64,000 bases of DNA from positions 1,364,001 through 1,428,000 of the forward strand of contig JAJXRY010000002.1 of assembly GCA_021628825.1 (NCBI GenBank), in the 5' to 3' direction. The DNA comes from Lachnospiraceae bacterium (GTDB lineage Bacteria > Bacillota > Clostridia > Lachnospirales > Lachnospiraceae). The notes under the pieces are model-generated. The model saw only the letters and a program-made list of their open reading frames with translations, did not search any database and was not told the DNA's origin. Positions 47,751 through 58,493 of this stretch are shown one piece after another (the stretch's first letter is position 1; each line of letters starts with the position of its first letter). The position numbers and the translations under genes are program-made.

Positions 47751-47785
47751 AGATTAAGATATGAATAGGAAAGGAAGTAAATAAA

Positions 47786-47929
47786 ATGAATATTGGATTA
47801 TGGATTATTGTTATTGTTGGTGGTGCAGTTGGAATTCTTTCCACGTTATATTGTGTTGTTTCTTTAATTGCTGTTCTGGCATATAAGGTATACAGAAAGG
47901 TGGTACATAAGATTCCCATGTATAATTGA
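47786..47929 (+). CDS. Small membrane peptide, 47 aa
   Basis: Two closely spaced hydrophobic stretches (IGLWIIVIVGGAVGILSTL and YCVVSLIAVLAY) and a basic tail (KVYRKVVHKI). GGAAAGGAAG lies 8 nt before ATG 47786. Second member of a two-gene small-protein unit ended by a strong terminator at 47993. The frame is clean. No family recognised. Confidence 0.55.
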   Translation: MNIGLWIIVIVGGAVGILSTLYCVVSLIAVLAYKVYRKVVHKIPMYN

Positions 47930-47992
47930 ACTTGGGAGAGCAGCGAAGGCTGCGTGATTTGTCATAAAGTGTAAAAGGAATTTCTATAGCTG

Positions 47993-48031
47993 AAAACTGC
48001 CGTTCCAACTCTCTTCCGGAACGGCAGTTTT
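47993..48031 (+). terminator. Terminator of the small-peptide unit
   Basis: AAAACTGCCGTTCC pairs with GGAACGGCAGTTTT, loop of about 11 nt; a very stable hairpin followed by ATTTG. Confidence 0.85.
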
Positions 48032-48065
48032 ATTTGATCAGAGTATTTAGCAAAGTCATTACGAG

Positions 48066-48110
48066 CTTAGCACGAATCATGCAAGTACATTTAGTGAGTT
48101 GTTGTTGAGC
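48066..48110. repeat. Single diverged copy of the 57-59 bp repeat
   Basis: CTTAGCACGAATCATGCAAG and TACATTTAGTGAG align to the repeat units at 41676-41860 (TTTAGTGCGAACGATACCTG, CACTTAATGAG), about 60-65 percent identical by eye. Confidence 0.45.
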
Positions 48111-48133
48111 CTGGTGAAGCTTGCTGTTATACA

Positions 48134-48838
48134 TCAGAAATGCAGCCGCCGTCTCACGGCATCACGAAGCCGCTGCGTGGAGAGCATGGTGATCAAGGCA
48201 ATTACAATCACACTGCATACGGTAAGCACGATCGCGGACCAGCCCAAAGAGAGCGGACGGTTACAGAAGCGATCAATCAATAACTCCAGTGCTACGCAGA
48301 ATACCGCAATTTCGGCGAAGATATAAAGGGCTGCGGACAGAAACGAAAAACGGAACGTATGAATCAGCAGTGTAAAAATCTCAGCCAGAATCGTAAGCAG
48401 TACCGTGATCGGAAGTGCTAACTGGAAGAACCACTCATTACTTCTGGTGTTATAGGTAATGAGGTAGAGATAAATTCCAATGGAGATTCCGTCAAAAAGC
48501 AGGGAAACATAAATCGGCAGCTTGTTCTGGATAAAGGCCGGCAGCAGAAACACGAACAAAACCAGGCAGATGCCGATGATGAATAAGGACCACGGTGATC
48601 TGGAATAAACGAACAGGTTTAACGCCAGGCAGCTTAGTGAGGTCGCAAGCAGCACCACGACGGTAAACAGGAACAGATCCTTGCGTTTTACCGGATCGAC
48701 CTGTCCTTTCACGGTCGGAAAAGGCGGCTCATAGGTAAGCTCCTCCAGCTCATTTGGATTAATAACAGGTGTATTGCATAAGGGACATTTCTTTAACGAA
48801 GGGTCAAGCTCAACCCCGCAGTTCACACAGTATGACAA
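48134..48838 (-). CDS. DUF6320 zinc-ribbon membrane protein
   Basis: 234 aa, intact. N-terminal zinc ribbon CVNCGVELDPSLKKCPLCNT followed by six TM helices. DUF6320 family, function unknown, almost always beside the acyltransferase found upstream here. Start ATG 48838. Transcribed from the same strand as the acyltransferase, 32 nt downstream of its stop. Confidence 0.82.
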   Translation of the reverse strand: MSYCVNCGVELDPSLKKCPLCNTPVINPNELEELTYEPPFPTVKGQVDPVKRKDLFLFTVVVLLATSLSCLALNLFVYSRSPWSLFIIGICLVLFVFLLPAFIQNKLPIYVSLLFDGISIGIYLYLITYNTRSNEWFFQLALPITVLLTILAEIFTLLIHTFRFSFLSAALYIFAEIAVFCVALELLIDRFCNRPLSLGWSAIVLTVCSVIVIALITMLSTQRLRDAVRRRLHF

Positions 48839-48870
48839 TGTCAGGACTCCTTTTCTGAAATGGCAACCGG

Positions 48871-50205
48871 TTAATCCCGGTTACTCTGTATGGTTACATG
48901 GATACCGTCTTTCACAAGCTTACGGAAGAAGTACCGTTCCACGTCGCTTTCGATAATGTTGCTCGCAAAGTTAATGGTCAGCGTATCCTCGAAGCTGGCA
49001 ATGGCACAGTTCGTCCGGCAGGAAAAAAAGGCTGTCCCATGTAAATATCAAATTTTTTTCAATATAGGGCTTCATGTCGTCCGGAACCTTCAGGGCGCCC
49101 ATATTGGTTAAGCCGGCAGAAGAGTTCTTATCCTGTACGATGCGGTAGAACTGCCGTACGACAAAGTCCTTGATAAACAGCGGAATCACACGGATGACCG
49201 GATTGCGCTGGGTACTGGCATTCGTCGTTATATCGCCGCGCAGGAACTTCTCATTAATATAATAGCGCATGTAATGGTGTACCTGCGTAATGATTTCTTC
49301 AAAGGTATAGTCCCCAAGGCGCGGGTCGATAGAAGGGTAAACCATTGTAATAAAAATTCCGCAGTGTCTTTGAAGGAAAGAATCTCCGTAAATTGACCGG
49401 CATGGCGATTTTCACCGGATGAAGCCGGATATGCCATTCGTTCTGCTGCTTCTGCAGCAGGGCATAAAAAGCAGAACCGAATTCAGGTACTCGGTCACGG
49501 ATGCATTGTATTTCTTTGCAACGGCAAGCACCTCAGAGGTACTCATCGCACCCTCAATGACATTAAAGGTATAGAAGGGTTCCTTCGTTCCGCGGACACG
49601 GTAGGTCTTTTTCACCCGGGCGGGGAGGACAGACCTTGGCATTCGCATAGCGCATATAAGCGTCCTCTAATTCTTCCGGATCCGGTGTTTCGTGAATATC
49701 CTTAACGAAATAGCCGTTTGAGATCTCGTGTCCCAGGAGGCGCAGATAATTCGCGGTAATGGTATTTAAGACGAACATTCCGCCCGTGCCGTCACCGAGA
49801 GAGTGGTGCGCTTCTAAGGAAATCCGGTTCCCATAATAGTAAATCCTCATTAGATAACGGTTGTTTGCACGGAAAGACATCGGCATACAGAAGTTGCGGA
49901 TGTCCGGCTGCACAAAAAGGGCCGGGCCGGTGGTTTGGTGTCAAATAACGCCAGAAAAATCCCTTGTGGATCGCGGTTTTGAAGATCGGAAACCGCGGAA
50001 GCGTCATATCGACCGCCTGCTGCAGAACATCCGGCTGAACCGGCTCCTTTAAAACAACCGACAACCGGTATACGGAAGAAAAATCCTTCCGCTGCAGGGT
50101 CGGATAAACGATCGCCGACAGATCCAGCTTGTACCAGACCTTCTTATCGGGTTTATGCAATTTGTTACTGGCAGCATGCGCTGCCATGGGGGAATTATTT
50201 TTCAT
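48871..50205 (-). CDS. Condensation/alcohol-acyltransferase-like protein, frameshifted
   Basis: About 445 aa. The motif AHHSLGDGTGG is the HHxxxDG active site of the CoA-dependent condensation/wax-ester-synthase superfamily. N-terminus VWYKLDLSAIVYPTLQRKDFSSVYRLSV; C-terminus TNMGALKVPDDMKPYIEK and IQSNRD. The start is ATG 50205; a longer start at 50223 is possible. At least four frame errors (about 49910, 49620, 49435, 49345 and 49020). With the DUF6320 protein and the divergent esterase it probably acylates an unknown alcohol or lipid (inference). Confidence 0.75.
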
Positions 50206-50294
50206 ACATTCAGTATACCACAATTTATTGGGGATACCACAATGATTTTAATTGTGTTAAGATGATGAGTAGAAAAACAAGGAGGACCATATCC

Positions 50295-51309
50295 ATGAGA
50301 AGAACCCCGAAAGAGAACCTTAACCAGGGCTTCATCAACCTGATTCGCAAAGCCCATGGATTGATTGAAAATACTGATATTGAAAAGCATCGTCACTCTC
50401 AGGACCAGATGGGAGCTTTATTTGGAAATAACCGGGAAGTGGAGGTGACGGAAACAACCGTCGGATCGATGTATGCCGAGTGGATCCGTGTCGATCGTCC
50501 CCATTCCGGCAAGAAGATTATTCTGTACTGCCATGGCGGCGGCTACAGTACCGGAAGCCCGTTGTATGCCAGAACCCTTACGACAAAGCTGGCAAGCCTG
50601 CTTTCCATGGACGTGTTCTGCTTTGATTACCGTCTGGCGCCGGAGCATCCCTATCCGGCAGCAGTGGACGATGCACAGGCGGCATGGGATTATCTGATGT
50701 TACAGGGCTATGGGGCGAAGGATATCTTCGTGGCAGGCGATTCCGCGGGAGGAAACCTGGCACTGGCACTGGGACTGCGCCTGAAGGAACAGAAGCGTAT
50801 GCTTCCGGCAGGCTTTGTTCTCATGTCACCTTGGACGGATCTCACGGTATCCGGTAAGACGCATGAGACGAAAGCGGACGTGGATCCGGTCCTGAACCAG
50901 AACTACTTAAAATGAAATGATTGAAAATTATGTGCCGCAGGCGAAAAAAAAGTACAGGGGCAGGAGACTGCGGATTTGCAGGCAGCAGGGACTGAAGAAG
51001 GAAAGCCGGGGGCTAAAACCGGTTAGCAGTAATTTTGAAGAATTGTTTGATACAGAATATTTACAGAATCCGGAAATTTCCCCGTTGTTTGGAGACTTCA
51101 CCGGATTCCCGCCAACCTACATTCAGGTGGGAGAGCTGGAGGTGCTGATGTCCGATTCCACCATGCTGCAGAAGAAGATGAGTAAGGATGGGGTATCGGT
51201 TTCTTTAGATACCTATAAGAACATGTGGCATGTATTTCAGATGGGACCGTTTAAGACCGCAGTGGAAGCCATCCAGAAGTGCGGCGAGTTTATTTATTCC
51301 GTGCAGTAA
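50295..51309 (+). CDS. HSL-family alpha/beta hydrolase (esterase)
   Basis: About 338 aa. Oxyanion motif LYCHGGGYSTGSPLYA, nucleophile elbow GDSAGGNLALAL, acid region ELEVLMSDSTML, His in NMWHVFQMG; this is the hormone-sensitive-lipase family. Between the lid and the acid residue, about 50970-51030 adds a Gln/Glu/Gly-rich stretch (VQGQETADLQAAGTEEGKPG) not usual in the family. Frame errors near 50912, 50950, 51030. Start ATG 50295 with AAGGAGGAC. Divergent partner of the acyltransferase, so it may undo or edit the same ester. Confidence 0.82.
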
Positions 51310-51416
51310 AATAAAAATAACCTGCAAAAAGAAAAAGGAAAATAAAGCCGGAGGCAGAATATTAGAAGTAGAGACTTGTGAACGGTTGGTTTATTGGGAG
51401 ATAAAGGACGTAACCA

Positions 51417-52424
51417 TTGAACATACGAGAAAATCTGGAACAGCTGGAAATTGAATATTTAAGTCCTTATGCGGCACACAGCCGTGATTCGAAGGGGAGG
51501 CTCCGGGAGGAAGAGCAGTGTGACATCCGTCCGGTCTATCAGCGTGACCGTGACCGCATCCTGCATTCCAAGTCCTTCCGTAGATTGAAGGATAAGACAC
51601 AGGTATTTCTGACGCCGGAAGGGGATCACTACCGTACCCGTATGACGCATACCCTTGAGGTATCCCAGAATGCGCGGACGATTGCGAAGGCACTCCGGAT
51701 GAACGAAGATCTGGTGGAAGCGATTGCTTTGGGACATGACCTTGGGCATACGCCGTTTGGACATGCCGGGGAGCGTGCATTGAATGCGGTCTGTCCGTAT
51801 GGCTTTATCCATAGTGAGCAGAGTGTGCGTCTCGTGGATATTCTGGAAAAGGGCGGTCAGGGCCTGAATTTAACCATGGAAGTACGGGATGGCATTAAGA
51901 ACCACCAGACGAAGGGCATGCCTTTTACCTTAGAAGGGCAGATTGTACGTCTGTCGGATAAGATCGCCTATATTCATCATGACATGGACGATGCGATCCG
52001 TGCAGGGATTTTGAAAGAAAATGATGTCCCGAAGGAAATCGGGGATGTCATTGGATATACGACAGGAGAAAGACTGGATCATTTTATTCATGATATTGTA
52101 AGCAACAGCTATGGCAGGAACGCTATTGTGATGTCGGAGCCGGTGGCAGAGTCCATGAAGAAGCTCCGTGCATTTATGTTTGAAAGAGTTTACCACAATC
52201 CGGAGGCGAAGAGTCAGGAGGGCAAGGCAGAAATGCTGATCCAGACGCTTTACAGCTATTACAGGCATCATTTAGAGCTGCTGCCTGTGGATCTGATCAG
52301 GCTTCTTGATAAGGACGAGCCGGAGGAGCGGATTGTGTGTGATTATATCAGCTCGATGACCGATCGTTTTGCGATTGCCAAGTATGAGGAAATCTATATT
52401 CCCAAATCCTGGCCGAATACATAG
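51417..52424 (+). CDS. dgt: dGTP triphosphohydrolase (HD domain)
   Basis: 335 aa, intact, cytoplasmic; splits dNTPs to nucleoside and triphosphate. HD residues: RMTHTLEVSQNARTIA (His), IALGHDLGHTPFGHAGE (His-Asp), LSDKIAYIHHDMDD (Asp). N-terminus RDRDRILHSKSFRRLKDKTQ is standard. Start is TTG 51417 with AAAGGACG 6 nt before it. Directly upstream of dnaG, the normal Firmicutes order. Confidence 0.9.
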   Translation: MNIRENLEQLEIEYLSPYAAHSRDSKGRLREEEQCDIRPVYQRDRDRILHSKSFRRLKDKTQVFLTPEGDHYRTRMTHTLEVSQNARTIAKALRMNEDLVEAIALGHDLGHTPFGHAGERALNAVCPYGFIHSEQSVRLVDILEKGGQGLNLTMEVRDGIKNHQTKGMPFTLEGQIVRLSDKIAYIHHDMDDAIRAGILKENDVPKEIGDVIGYTTGERLDHFIHDIVSNSYGRNAIVMSEPVAESMKKLRAFMFERVYHNPEAKSQEGKAEMLIQTLYSYYRHHLELLPVDLIRLLDKDEPEERIVCDYISSMTDRFAIAKYEEIYIPKSWPNT

Positions 52425-52434
52425 GAAGGTGTTT

Positions 52435-54215
52435 ATGTATTACCCTGATGAATTAGTGGAAGAGGTCCGGATGAAAAAAATGACATCGTGGATGTCGTTT
52501 CCGGCTATGTAAAGATACAAAAAAAGGGGGAGCAGTTATTTCGGACTGTGTCCCTTTCATAATGAAAAATCACCGTCCTTTTCGGTATCGCCCGGCAAGC
52601 AGATGTATTACTGCTTTGGCTGCGGGGCAGGGGGAAATGTGTTCAGCTTCGTGATGCAGTATGAGAATTTCACCTTCCCGGAGGCGGTTAAGATGCTCGC
52701 AGAGCGGGCGGGTGTGAATCTGCCGGAGGTTGAATATACCGAGGAGATGCGCCGGAAAGAAGACCGGAGAAGCAAGCTTTTAGAGATCAATAAGCTTGCA
52801 GCAACGTACTTCTTTTATCAGCTTCGCAGTGAACGTGGCAAGGTCGGACTGGAATATTTAAAGAAGCGTCAGCTTTCCGATGAGACGATCCGCCATTGGG
52901 GCTTAGGATTTTCCAATGTGACGAGCAACGATCTTGTGAAGTATTTAAAAAGCAAAGGTTATGATGACCAGATCATTCAGGAGGCGGGACTTGCAAGCTT
53001 TGATGAACGATATGGTCTGCATGATAAATTCTGGAACCGAGTGATGTTTCCGATTCAGGACATCAATCACCGTGTGATCGGTTTCGGAGGACGGGTAATG
53101 GGAGATGGAAAGCCCAAGTATTTAAACTCTCCCGAAACACCCATTTTTGATAAGAGCCGTAATCTGTACGGACTCAATTTTGCAAGAACCGCACGGACGA
53201 ATAATATCATTCTCTGTGAAGGCTATATGGATGTCATTTCCATGCATCAGGCGGGCTTTACCCAGGCGGTAGCTTCCCTTGGAACCGCATTTACAGCAGG
53301 ACAGGCGAATATTTTTAAGAAGGTATGCCAAGGAAGTGATCCTCGCATACGACAGTGACGGCGCCGGAGTGAATGCAGCATTGCGGGCAATCGGAATCTT
53401 AAAGGAAGTGGAGCTTACCGGTAAGGTCCTGAATCTCGAACCGTATAAGGATCCGGACGAATTCATTAAGAACGAGGGAGCCGGGAAGTTCCAGCAGCGG
53501 ATTAACGAGGCGGAGAACAGCTTTTTCTTCGAACTGCGTATCCTGCAAAGAGACTATAATCTGAAAGATCCGGAATCCAAAACGCAGTTCCACCGTGAAA
53601 TTGCGAAGAAGCTCTGTGAGTTTTTCAGAGGACGTGGAACGGGATAACTACATTCAGGCGGTTGCGGACAAGTATCTGATCGGATATGAGAATCTGCGCA
53701 AGCTGGTGATGAGTTACGCGCTGAAAACAGGAAATGTACAGCCGGCAGTACGGCCCAAATCCGGCATCCAGCCGAAGAACACGCCGGATGAAAACCGGAA
53801 GAAGCCGCAGAAGCTGTTTCTGACGTTGCTTGTGGAGGAGCCGCAGTTGTACCCCCAAGGTAAAAGCAGTATATCACTGTGGAGGATTTTACGGAGGAGC
53901 TGTACCGGAAGGTGGCAGAGAGGTTGTTTGCGGATCTTGACAAGGGAGAAATCAACCCGGCGGCGATCGTCAGTCTGTTTAACGACATGGAGGAGCAGCG
54001 CGAGGTAGCAGGCGTATTTAATACGAAGCTGCAGGAAATTACAACGAAGCAGGATCGTGAAAAAGCCTTTCACGATATTCTGGTAGCACTTAAGCGAAAC
54101 AGTTATGAATACTTTTCCAGCCGGCTCGGTGCCGATGTAAATGCACTCAAAAAAAGGCGAGCGAGGGCAAAAAGCACTGGAAGAACTTGAGAAAACGCAT
54201 ATTTCACTGGATTAA
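52435..54215 (+). CDS. dnaG: DNA primase, frameshifted by sequence errors
   Basis: About 593 aa, makes RNA primers at the replication fork. Zinc finger FGLCPFHNEKSPSF...YYCFGCGAGG, RNA polymerase core with LCEGYMDVISMHQAG, LAYDSDGAGVNAALRA and DPDEFIKNEGA, then the C-terminal helicase-binding domain ending LEKTHISLD. Start ATG 52435 after AGGAAGG. At least six errors (A7 at 52474-52480, G5 near 52530, near 53325, 53625, 53865, 54155). Since dnaG is essential, these are the clearest proof that frame errors here are not biological. Confidence 0.93.
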
Positions 54216-54261
54216 AGCTAATAATGGTAATATTTAGTAACAAGGAAGGATGGAAACACCA

Positions 54262-55384
54262 ATGGATGAAAATGTACAGGCAAAGTTTGAGGAAAAATTA
54301 AAGCAGCTTCTTGCTATGGCCAAGAAGAAAAAGAATGTCTTGGAATATCAGGAAATTGTGGATTTTTCTGGCTGATCTTGCATTGAATGAGGAACAAATT
54401 GAGAGAGTAACCGAGCATCTGGAAAAATCCGGCGTCGATATACTCCGCATTACCAATGACGATGAAGACGATGTGATTGACGATGAAGAGATCATCCTGT
54501 CCGAAGAAGACGAAGTGGATATGGAGAATATCGACCTGTCCATACCGGACGGAGTCAGTGTGGAAGATCCGGTCCGTATGTATTTAAAAGAGATCGGCAA
54601 GGTTCCTCTTTTGAGTGCCGAAGAAGAAATCGAACTGGCACAGCGCATGGAAGAAGGCGATGAGGAAGCCAAGAAGCGTCTGGCTGAGGCGAACCTGCGT
54701 CTGGTTGTCAGCATTGCAAAGCGTTATGTCGGAAGAGGAATGTTATTCCTTGATCTGATTCAGGAGGGAAATTTAGGTCTGATTAAGGCCGTTGAAAAAT
54801 TTGATTACCGTAAGGGATATAAATTCTCCACCTATGCAACCTGGTGGATCCGTCAGGCGATCACCCGTGCGATTGCCGATCAGGCAAGAACCATCCGTAT
54901 TCCGGTGCACATGGTAGAAACGATCAATAAGCTGATCCGTGTGAGCCGTCAGTTGTTACAGGAGCTTGGAAGAGAGCCGCTTCCGGAGGAAATTGCAGAA
55001 GAAATGAACCTTCCGGTGGAGCGTGTCCGCGAGATCTTAAAGATATCTCAGGAACCGGTTTCTCTGGAAACCCCGATTGGTGAAGAAGAGGACTCCCATT
55101 TAGGAGACTTTATTCAGGATGACAACGTACCGGTTCCGGCCGATGCAGCAGCATTTACCCTGTTAAAGGAGCAACTCGTTGAGGTTCTGGGAACCCTGAC
55201 CGAAAGAGAACAGAAGGTACTCCGTCTCCGTTTCGGTCTTGATGATGGACGTGCCAGAACCCTTGAGGAAGTTGGTAAGGAATTCAACGTAACCAGAGAG
55301 CGTATCCGTCAGATTGAGGCGAAGGCGCTCCGTAAGCTCCGTCATCCGAGCAGAAGCCGTAAGCTGAAGGACTATCTGGACTAA
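54262..55384 (+). CDS. rpoD: Primary sigma factor RpoD/SigA
   Basis: About 374 aa. Region 1.1 (MAKKKKNVLEYQEIVDFFA), region 1.2 PVRMYLKEIGKVPLL, region 2 (RYVGRGMLFLDLIQEGNLGL, YATWWIRQAITRAIADQART), region 3, and 4.2 with TREQ-like TEREQKVLRLRFGLDDG and ERIRQIEAKALRKLRHP. Start ATG 54262; one extra T in 54363-54367 breaks the frame inside region 1.1. Short, typical of Firmicutes. In one operon with dnaG. Confidence 0.95.
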
Positions 55385-55455
55385 TTTGTTCTGAGTATAT
55401 TGGACGATATATGGCGAAGCAGCCACATGAGCAAAAGGAAAGCTGGAGAAGGATC

Positions 55456-56211
55456 ATGTCAGGGAAAACAACAGGAAGTGTCCGGCTGTCGGAGAGAATG
55501 CTGGCGATTGCACAGATGGTAAGCCCCGGAATGCGCGTATGTGATGTGGGATGCGATCATGGCTTTGTATCGATTTATCTGGTAGAGGAGGGGATTGCGC
55601 CCTCGGTGCTTGCCATGGACATCGGGAAAGGTCCGCTGCAGCAGGCACAGAGACACATTGAAGAAGCAGGATTGCAGAATAGAATCACCACACGGTTATC
55701 CGATGGCTTAAAACAGTATCGGGAAGGAGAGGCGGACTGCCTCATTATTGCCGGGATGGGAGGACCCCTTATGCAGGAGATCCTCTCGAATAAAAAGGTA
55801 AAAGATTTCAAGGAGATCATCCTTGCACCACAGTCCGAGATCTGTGAATTCCGGAAGTTCCTTGCGGATCACGGATTTGAAATTATAGCAGAGAATATGG
55901 TTTTTGAGGACGGGAAATACTATCCCATGATGAAGGTGCATCTGGTGATCAAGGGAGAGGAAAGCTGGAAAGCACCCTCCATACCGGGAACACGGGATGA
56001 GGAAGTGGCATACCGCTTCGGACCGCTTCTGCTTGCACACAGGCACCCTGTTTTAATACAGTACTTACATAAGGAAGAACGAAAGAATATTGCAATTCTG
56101 AACTCATTGAAGGAGTACGAGGGGGAACGAATCGGCGCAAGACGGAATATACTGGAACAGGAACTGCTTTTTATCCGGACGGCGCTGCAGGAAATGGAAG
56201 GAGAAGGCTAG
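55456..56211 (+). CDS. trmK: tRNA (adenine-22-N1) methyltransferase
   Basis: 251 aa, intact. SAM motif VCDVGCDHGFVSIYLVEEG and catalytic block IIAGMGGPLMQEIL; acts on A22 of tRNA. ATG 55456 (GGAGAAGG just before it) is preferred to an in-frame start at 55411. Typical place, next to rpoD. Confidence 0.88.
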   Translation: MSGKTTGSVRLSERMLAIAQMVSPGMRVCDVGCDHGFVSIYLVEEGIAPSVLAMDIGKGPLQQAQRHIEEAGLQNRITTRLSDGLKQYREGEADCLIIAGMGGPLMQEILSNKKVKDFKEIILAPQSEICEFRKFLADHGFEIIAENMVFEDGKYYPMMKVHLVIKGEESWKAPSIPGTRDEEVAYRFGPLLLAHRHPVLIQYLHKEERKNIAILNSLKEYEGERIGARRNILEQELLFIRTALQEMEGEG

Positions 56212-56212
56212 T

Positions 56213-57870
56213 ATGGCAAATATTACCATTGACGGGGTGACGAAGGAATACCCGAATGGACTGAAGTATGAGGAAATTGCATCCGAATATCAGAAGCAGT
56301 ATGATAACATGATCGCACTGGTACTGGAAAATGGAAAGATCCGGGAGCTGATCAAGCCGGTACATAAGGACTGTACCCTGTCCTTTTTGACCTTAAAGGA
56401 TGTGATCGGGCACAAAACCTATGTCCGTACCGCTATTATGACGCTGATTAAAGCGGTATATGATGTGCTCGAGGATAAGGAGATTACGAAGGTAAAGGTA
56501 GAATTTGCCGTCGGGCAGGGTTATTACATCAATATCAGGATGGATGAAAAGCTTACTCCCGAAATGGCAGAGAAGATCCGACAGAGGATGAAGGAGCTGG
56601 TGGATGCCGACCGCCCGATTATTAAGCGGTCTTATCCGATTGATGATGCGGTAGAACTGTTCCGTAAGTACAAGATGTACGATAAGGTGAACCTGTTCCG
56701 TTACCGTAGGGGGTCTTCTGTCAATATCTATTGTCTGGACGGTTATTACGACTATTATTACGGTTATATGCTGCCAAGCACCGGATATCTTAAATATTAC
56801 GATGTGATGCAGTATGAGGAAGGGTTATTATTGCTGATTCCGGGCGTAACCGAGCCGGATAAGATCGATTTCTTTGAACCGAGGGAAAAGCTGTTCCATG
56901 AGCTGAAAACCACAACACAGTGGGGAGAAAGCATTGGAATTGAAACGGTCGGAGACTTAAACAACGCGATCTGCAGCGGTGATATGAACGATATGATCCT
57001 TATGCAGGAGGCGCAGCAGGAACGCAGAATCGGTGAGATTGCACAGGAAATTGTGAAGCGTGGAGATGTGAAGTTCGTGCTGATCGCAGGTCCGTCCTCT
57101 TCGGGTAAAAACCACGTTTTTCCCATCGTTTGTCGGTACAGCTGCGTACCTATGGACTGGTGCCGCATCCGATCGGACTGGATGATTATTTCGTAAACAG
57201 GGATAAGACGCCGAGGGATGAAAACGGGGATTATAACTTTGAATGTCTGGAAGCCATTGACGTGGCGCAGTTTAACGAGGATATGCAGCGTCTGTTAAGG
57301 GGAGAGAGGGTCGAGATCCCTTCCTTTAATTTCAAGACAGGACTTCGTGAATATAAGGGCAATTTCAAGCAGTTAGGGCCGGAGGATGTGCTGGTGATCG
57401 AAGGAATCCACGGATTGAACCCTAAGACGACAGAAGGGCTTCCCGATGACAGTAAGTAGAAGATTTACATTAGTGCCTTGACAAGGCTGAATATCGACGA
57501 GCATAATAGAATACCGACGACCGATGGAAGACTGATCCGCCGTATGGTAAGGGATGCCAGAACAAGAGGCGCAAGTGCGAAGCGGACGATTGAAATGTGG
57601 CCTTCCGTACGTCGTGGTGAGGAAGCGTATATTTTCCCTTATCAGGAAAGCGCGGATGTGATGTTTAACTCCGTGCTGATCTATGAGCTTGCAGTACTGA
57701 AACAGTACGCAGAACCGCTGTTATTCAGCATCCAGAAGGGAGAACCGGAATACTACGAGGCAAAGCGTCTCTTAAAATTTCCTCGAAAACTTCCTTGGCA
57801 TTGACAGTAAAAATGTTCCCCATAACTCCATCTGCCGTGAGTTTATCGGGGAAGTTTGTTCAACGTCTGA
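56213..57870 (+). CDS. Nucleoside (uridine-type) kinase with ThrRS-like N-terminal domains
   Basis: About 551 aa. An N-terminal TGS/ThrRS second-additional-domain-like part (to about 200) precedes a PRK/uridine kinase domain. Walker A is split by two insertions (A5 near 57107-57111, T5 near 57116-57120): the joined text reads LIAGPSSSGKTTFSHRL. GLDDYFVNRDKTP and VIEGIHGLNP follow. TAG at 57457-57459 is in frame between DDSK and KIYISALTRL, where homologues have a sense codon. The last 30 residues need two more shifts (57779, 57848). Phosphorylates uridine/cytidine or similar; substrate not proven. Confidence 0.82.
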
Positions 57871-57888
57871 GAACTAATAAGCCATGCA

Positions 57889-57946
57889 GCTGCCATTGAC
57901 ACACTTTCTTGGAAGCTTGTTTACAAAGAAGTGGTGTCGATGGCAG
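57889..57946 (+). other. Long hairpin between the kinase gene and rnpB
   Basis: CTGCCATTGACAC...GTGTCGATGGCAG pairs over 12 of 13 positions and is extended by ACTTTCTT/AAGAAGT. No T tract, so more likely a processing or stability element than a terminator. Confidence 0.5.
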
Positions 57947-57965
57947 ATAACTAAATTAGGAAACA

Positions 57966-58303
57966 TAAGTAGGACAGGTGATCGCGGCCGTATTTATACG
58001 GGTGAGGAAAGTCCGGGCTTCACAGGGCAGGATGCCGGATAACGTCCGGTGGAGGTGACTCCAAGGCTAGTGCAACAGAAATAAACCGCCCGGTTTACCG
58101 GGTAAGGGTGGAAAGGCAGTGTAAGAGACTACCGCCTTGCTGGTAACAGGAGGGGCACATGTAAACCCCATTCGAAGCAAGACCAAAACGAAGGCGCTAA
58201 GGTTTGCCCGACCAGCCTTCAGGTGGGTCGCTTGAGGCGATTGGCAACAGTCGTCCTAGATAGATGATCACTCAACGACATAACCCGGCTTATCGTCCTG
58301 CTT
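57966..58303 (+). ncRNA. rnpB: RNase P RNA, class A
   Basis: Catalytic RNA of RNase P, trims tRNA 5' ends. Recognised conserved blocks: GAGGAAAGTCCGGGCT (P4 5' side), ACAGAAA, GGTAAGGGTGGAAAGG, TAGATAGATGAT and the 3' ACATAACCCGGCTTATCG; ends pair (AGTAGGAC/GTCCTGCTT). About 338 nt. A class A pattern, as in Lachnospiraceae, and unlike the class B of Bacillus. Confidence 0.95.
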
Positions 58304-58314
58304 ATCTTTTATAG

Positions 58315-58356
58315 TAACGATTCAGAACCAGACAAAAACTGAATCGTTATTTTTTT
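58315..58356 (+). terminator. rnpB terminator
   Basis: TAACGATTCAG / CTGAATCGTTA stem followed by T7. The 5' arm and loop (GATTCAGAACCA) resemble the dispersed hairpin at 45603 and 61650. Confidence 0.85.
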
Positions 58357-58358
58357 AC

Positions 58359-58393
58359 TTTTATAAGAAATTCCGCTGGAATTTCCTATAAAA
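58359..58393. repeat. Inverted repeat
   Basis: TTTTATAAGAAATTCC-GCT-GGAATTTCCTATAAAA, one mismatch. Its role is unknown. 58394-58493 has further short hairpins and no gene. Confidence 0.5.
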
Positions 58394-58493
58394 GCAAAAA
58401 AAGCTCCGCATGGATGCACAGCTCGCGGAGAAGAAATTAGTTGCTTTGCAACACCGCTCGCGCGCGAAGAGTTCGCAAGCAAACTCTTTATTT

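Noticed and set aside
57457..57459. TAG as a recoded sense codon (pyrrolysine or code change)
   Set aside because: A single case, and TAG is used as a normal stop elsewhere (for example 39972-39974, 13403-13405).
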